Shown: positions 16,514 through 20,115 of the stretch, in pieces
Position numbering within the stretch: position 1 is the first letter of the stretch
How the letters are laid out: each line of letters starts with the position of its first letter
DNA from: Dissophora ornata
Taxonomy: Eukaryota > Mortierellomycota > Mortierellomycetes > Mortierellales > Mortierellaceae
Direction of reading: 5' to 3'
DNA: 20,115 nt
Assembly (NCBI GenBank): GCA_025201705.1
Contig: MU617180.1
Coordinates: forward strand, 1 to 20,115
Position numbers and translations under genes: made by a program
The notes under the pieces: generated by a model
Seen by the model: the letters and a program-made list of their open reading frames with translations, nothing else
Told to the model about the DNA's origin: nothing
Database searches by the model: none

Positions 16514-17913
16514 TCACCTGAAGACATCCGTGTTTCTGAAACTAGAGTTGTCCTTCAAGGCATCGTTGTGGGTCTTGTACTCCATAATCGTGTCCGCCGG
16601 GAGGTTCAGCACTCGCTTCATCGTATCCCTGATCTTCAGGTTGATCCGACCCTCGTGTGCAGACTGATTCCATAACGACAGAATATCCTCGCCGCCACGG
16701 ATCGAAAGCACCAAACCACAGATCTCTGACCCAACATCAAACTGATCACCAACCACGGCTGTGATCTAATTGAGGAAGATCATCCATGGAACAAAAAGAG
16801 ATCAGTCGCCATGGCACAAGTAGCTCTATTCTTAATTTCATTAGGAGGTGGTTTAAAAAAAGTCAATGCATTTTATTGGAAACTTACCAGGTCCTCCCAG
16901 TAGCGGGTGGCGAGTCCCTTCTTCAGCCTAACGATCCATTTACCGCCGTTGATGTTTGTTGCATCCTCCCATACCGGTCGAACCCCTTGTTTAAACAAAT
17001 GATAGTCGCTCACGGTCGGCAGTTCATGCGGTCGCTTCAAATGAGAATATACTGCCCAAAAATCTTCCACCTAGAACCAGTACAAGAGATCAAAAGGGTT
17101 TAGTTCTCGTACAAATCAAGTCAATCATGCCAGAATGTCCCCCCACATCTGATTGTCTCCGTGTCCATTTTTTTCTCCTTTTGCTTACCGATCCAAATGT
17201 CGCAATTTTCTTCATAGAGCTTTCATAGTTTACGATCTTGCTTCCCGGAGTACGATGCATGAACCAAAATACCCAATTGAAGTGCAATGGATGCAATCCT
17301 GCCACAATTCCTGATCCCTTTATCGTCGATGAACTCGACGATCCGGCCACTACCCCTCCTGCTACTCCACCCACACTGGCGGCGGTGGCGGCGCTGGAGA
17401 TACTCCCTGATATGCCAGATCCAGCAGCGCCTATCTTTGAGCTGTGTGCAGATTCCGTCTTGATATTACTACTGTTACGGCCGGTGGCGCTGTTTCCAGA
17501 ATCCAATATGCCTCTAGAAACCGCCGGTCCGTTAGTATTAGTTGTTGTTGTTGTTGTAGAAGAGGGGGAAGTCGTGGTGGCGGCGGCGGCGGCGGCGGTG
17601 GTGGTGGTGGTGGTGGTGGTGGGGGTGATGGAAGAGGAAGTATAGAGGGTGTTGAGGTTTGAGGATGAAGAGGATGCGGCTACAGAGGAATTCACGGTGG
17701 TGGGCAAGCCGGGTCCAGTCGAGAACGTTTGCCGTTGCAACTGAACGAGCTTTGAGCTGCCGGTTGGTGTCGCATTATCACCTTGGGCACGAGTTCTATT
17801 TGAACAAAAAGGACACCTCAATTTAGAGTTGTACAAAAAAAAACAAGAGATCAAATCTGATCAGGTCAAGGAATGTAGACTTACAACTTGCGGGAACCCC
17901 ATGCAGTCTCCAT
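16514..17913 (-). CDS. EIF4E2: Class II eIF4E / 4EHP-type cap-binding protein with long N-terminal extension
   Basis: Exons, minus strand: 17913-17885, 17795-17189, 17070-16888 and 16765-16514; GT-AG introns of 89, 118 and 122 bp; 356 residues. The 29-bp first exon (METAWGSRKL) joins cleanly through a split leucine codon. The core from about residue 177 closely follows human 4EHP (eIF4E2): HFNWVFWFMHRTPG, YESSMKKIATFGSVEDFWAVYSHL, DYHLFKQGVRPVWEDATNINGGKWIVRLKKGLATRYWEDL, VGSEICGLVLSIR, IRDTMKRVLNLPADTIMEYKTH. The cap would be stacked between Y200, in place of the first Trp of class I eIF4E, and W246. W217 is the dorsal residue for 4E-binding partners. Class II proteins bind m7G caps but not eIF4G well and usually repress or modulate translation in the cytoplasm. 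Residues 11-175 are a Ser/Thr/Ala/Gly-rich extension with Thr and Ala homopolymers, far longer than the short N-terminus of animal 4EHP. Confidence 0.95.
17541..17557. repeat. GTT trinucleotide run in the cap-binding gene
   Basis: Five GTT units and a partial one on the plus strand read as ACA/ACT threonine codons in the minus-strand gene, forming a Thr run in the N-terminal extension. Confidence 0.8.
17575..17624. repeat. Compound GGC/GGT trinucleotide repeat
   Basis: A run of GGC then GGT units on the plus strand is read on the minus strand as eight ACC threonines followed by six GCC alanines in the N-terminal extension of the cap-binding protein. The near-perfect codon purity points to recent slippage expansion. 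Confidence 0.9.
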
Positions 17914-18088
17914 GTTGTGTTATATTACTTTATTAGCGTGAAGTTTTTCTGTAGGTTCCGAGAGTCTTTGAAAAAGGAATGGGAATGACAGGAGCTCAAG
18001 AACGACGGGAGGGTGTGGGGGGTATTGTAATGAACGTAATGAATGAAAGGAGAGGCGAGAAAAGACCCCATTCGGAGCTCAGGCGACT

Positions 18089-18094
18089 TTATTT
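18089..18094 (-). terminator. Poly-A signal AATAAA for the dehydrogenase gene
   Basis: On the minus strand AATAAA begins 27 bases after the last base of the stop codon at 18121. Confidence 0.55.
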
Positions 18095-18120
18095 CGTCAT
18101 CACATGATGTCGTATCACTC

Positions 18121-19628
18121 TTAGACCTGCGTGTCTTCAGGCAATCCTACAGCATTATTGCTATACCTCATTAGTTCCTCCTGCTGCTTCACATCGTTCG
18201 ACGCTGGGTTCCTCCGGCGAATCCGCTCATCAAACCAATACTCGCCCGAAATACCCTCCACCTCCTCACTCAAACCCAAGTACAGAATCGTCCTTGCTCC
18301 TCTCTTGGACGATCTCAACAAGTACTGGAACCCAATCCTCGTCAAAATATACAAGAACCACGAGTGGTTAAACAGGCTCGTATAACAGCATCCTGGGTGA
18401 AGACAGTTCACAGTGATGTTGGGGTGTATCTTGTTGAGAGTCTTGGCGAGATGACGGACAAAAATGACTGTCGCTAGTTTGGATCCGCAATAGTTGTTGA
18501 TCCGATCGTATGCCTTGGCAGAGGTGATGCCCGGATAGTTGATCTTGGAGGCACCATAGTGTGCAGAGGACGCGGTCATGACGATGCGGGCTTTGGGAGC
18601 CTCCTTGACGAGTGGGAGTAAGAGGTGCGTAAGGTAGAAGTGCCCAAGATAGTTGATTCCGAACTGGCTGTCGTGTCCCTCTGCTGTTGGTCGGAACGTT
18701 GGCAAATCCATCACTCCAGCATCTAAAAAAGAGAGAGAGAGAAAGAATACTGAGCAAACGCGACCATTGAAACTCAAACTCTGTCCAGAAGAAATCTGTG
18801 CTCGAACACTTACTGTTGATGAGCAGGTCAATGGCAGTTGTGCGTTTTGCAACCTCCTGGGCAAAGGACCGTACTTCCTTGAAGGAGCCGAGATCCAGAT
18901 AGATAAATTCTACATGCATGTTCAGCGTCTTTGCTTTGATCAACTCCACAGCTCTAATGCCCATCTCCGTTGCCCTATCACCTGTGCCCCCAAGAGACAT
19001 TGACTTGTCAGAACTGACATTTGAACAAAGTTTCACAGCAATAAAGAAAAATGGCGCTCAAGATTATTTTTTTTTACCAATGATCAGGTGGTACCCAGCG
19101 TCTGCAATAGCCATCGCAGCCATAAATCCTAAACCGTTTGCTCCTCCTGCATTTTTTTTTTTTTGGATCGCGCGTTTGCAGATGAGTGTTAGTACAAAAG
19201 CATGCTGTTGCCCCACCAAATCAAAGGAAGTGGAGGAAAAAAAAAGGAAAAAAAGGAAAAAAAGGAAAAAAAGAAAAAAAGAAACTGCTTCATATGTTAC
19301 CTGTCAGAACTGCAACTTTGCGTCGTCCACCCGCCGCAACCGAGTTCGCCATCATCATCCTGCTTGTCGCAATCGAATTCGCAATCCTCTTCTCGACCGG
19401 CGGCACTCCGTTTGCGTTCTTTTCGCCCAGGACCCATTCTGGAATGTTTAACAGAATAACCTCGGCCATCAAGATGCTAGACTCGACGATCCGACGTGGG
19501 ATATAGCGCGATGTCGAGAGGCCAATGGTAGTGCGGTCGTAGAGTGACCCTCCACGCTGTGAGGCGACGGTCGATGGAGTATACACCGCAGATGTTGAGG
19601 CTGGTAGTGCGCCGGTCGGTTTACTCAT
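18121..19628 (-). CDS. Short-chain dehydrogenase/reductase, retinol-dehydrogenase-like
   Basis: Exons, minus strand: 19628-19301, 19146-19078, 18981-18814 and 18722-18121; GT-AG introns of 154, 96 and 91 bp, all phase 1; 388 residues. The Rossmann motif TGGANGLG (109-116) is split by the first intron and NNAG (188-191) by the third; both are restored exactly by splicing. Further SDR marks are N212 in FGINYLGHFYLTHLLLPL, the catalytic serine in VMTASSAHYG (S240/S241), Y266-x3-K270 in NYCGSKLA, and CLHPGCCYTSL after strand 6. The order and HFYLT..LLLPLL style are those of RDH11-14/WWOX-like enzymes, which reduce or oxidise lipid-like alcohols and ketones with NADP(H). The real substrate is unknown. 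About 100 residues precede the Rossmann fold, including a hydrophobic stretch SSILMAEVILLNIPEW that might touch membranes. The ATG at 19628 was preferred to one 35 codons upstream. Confidence 0.93.
19235..19284. repeat. 9-bp periodic A-rich tract inside intron 1 of the dehydrogenase gene
   Basis: Three perfect copies of GGAAAAAAA (19246-19272), with related flanks, form a purine-only run. In the transcript sense this is a U/C-only tract early in the 154-bp first intron, which is the longest intron in the window. Confidence 0.85.
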
Positions 19629-20115
19629 GGTGTGTATCCTGAAGCGAGGTTGTGGGTGGGTCTTTTTAAAGTGAATGGGAAGAGGAGAAGAAAGAAGAGA
19701 GGGGAGGGATGCGACGGCAGGGAGTTTTATCAAGATTACTTCGGCTCTGGCTGTTTGTTATTTGTTTGTTGTGCTTTTCTATTTACTTGGCCCATCCCCC
19801 CCTCCCCCATACACACTCTCCAGCCGAGTCCGGCTCTGCGTTCTGTACGTTCTGTACATGTACTTTGTGTTTAGATCAGCATTCAAGGAAAAAGAGCACT
19901 GTGGGGATGCATAGTCGAGAGTCAATCGACACGAAACAGCTGGGTACAAAGGGACTGTGCTTTTTCTGCGCCTTTTTGTTATTTTGGTTCTCGGCTCGGG
20001 TCTACTGCGTCCTTGTTGCTGTCGCAAACTAGCATTAGTCTATTGTGAGGAGGTCATGGTTGTTGACAGGGTTCAATCCACTCTCCAACTGGGAGGCGTG
20101 AGGGGGGTCTCGTTA
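19629..20115 (-). promoter_or_regulatory. Upstream region of the dehydrogenase gene to the window end
   Basis: No gene can be supported. A TTTAAAAAG box on the minus strand near 19670-19662 lies about 35-40 bp before the ATG at 19628. An adjacent purine-rich plus strand (19675-19710) gives the minus strand a pyrimidine-rich leader. GTTCTGTAC is repeated twice in tandem near 19841-19858. The last 100 bases hold nothing I can recognise. Confidence 0.4.

Noticed and set aside
19629..19733. Upstream in-frame ATG adding 35 residues to the dehydrogenase
   Set aside because: The extra residues come from a pyrimidine-rich leader with a TATA-like box. The start at 19628 is more natural, although a targeting extension cannot be fully excluded.
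1..20115. CRISPR arrays, tRNA or rRNA genes, full-length transposons, biosynthetic cluster
   Set aside because: No regular spacer-repeat pattern, no cloverleaf or rRNA signature, no transposase or reverse-transcriptase coding sequence, and no functional grouping among the genes were seen by eye on either strand.

Overview
This is a eukaryotic window, almost certainly from a filamentous early-diverging fungus. Coding genes are broken by short GT-AG introns of about 88-154 bp. Core promoters are pyrimidine-rich, poly-A/poly-T runs are common, and AATAAA-type signals follow several stops. The mix of an F-box/leucine-rich-repeat relic, a YOL098C-like M16 protease, a class II eIF4E and serine/threonine/alanine-rich low-complexity proteins fits Mortierellomycotina best. 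That assignment is from gene style and family resemblance and was not tested by a search.

Layout. 1-2040: a decayed F-box/LRR gene with a frameshift, stops and a tiny poly-A insertion flanked by a perfect 20-bp duplication. 2290-3804 (+): the histidine-biosynthesis aminotransferase (3 exons), with a Gcn4-type TGACTCA site 147 bp before its ATG. 4405-4893 (+): a small secreted, probably GPI-anchored, eight-cysteine protein. 5527-6912 (+): a DUF4097-like beta-solenoid protein (3 exons). 7460-8156 (+): an unrecognised, mostly disordered basic protein (2 exons). 8329-12589 (+): an M16 zinc metallopeptidase (5 exons). It converges on 12758-16084 (-), a single-exon, unrecognised 1108-residue protein with probable nuclear signals. 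16514-17913 (-): a 4EHP/eIF4E2-type cap-binding protein (4 exons) with a long low-complexity N-terminus. 18121-19628 (-): a retinol-dehydrogenase-like short-chain dehydrogenase (4 exons).

The genes do not form an obvious pathway or cluster. They look like independent housekeeping and accessory genes, with five transcribed rightward and then three leftward around one tail-to-tail junction at 12590-12757. I found no RNA genes, CRISPR arrays or full-length transposons. The most distinctive signal is the retroposition-like scar inside the dead F-box gene. The least explained genes are the 1108-residue protein and the 196-residue basic protein. I did not find a convincing new multi-gene system.
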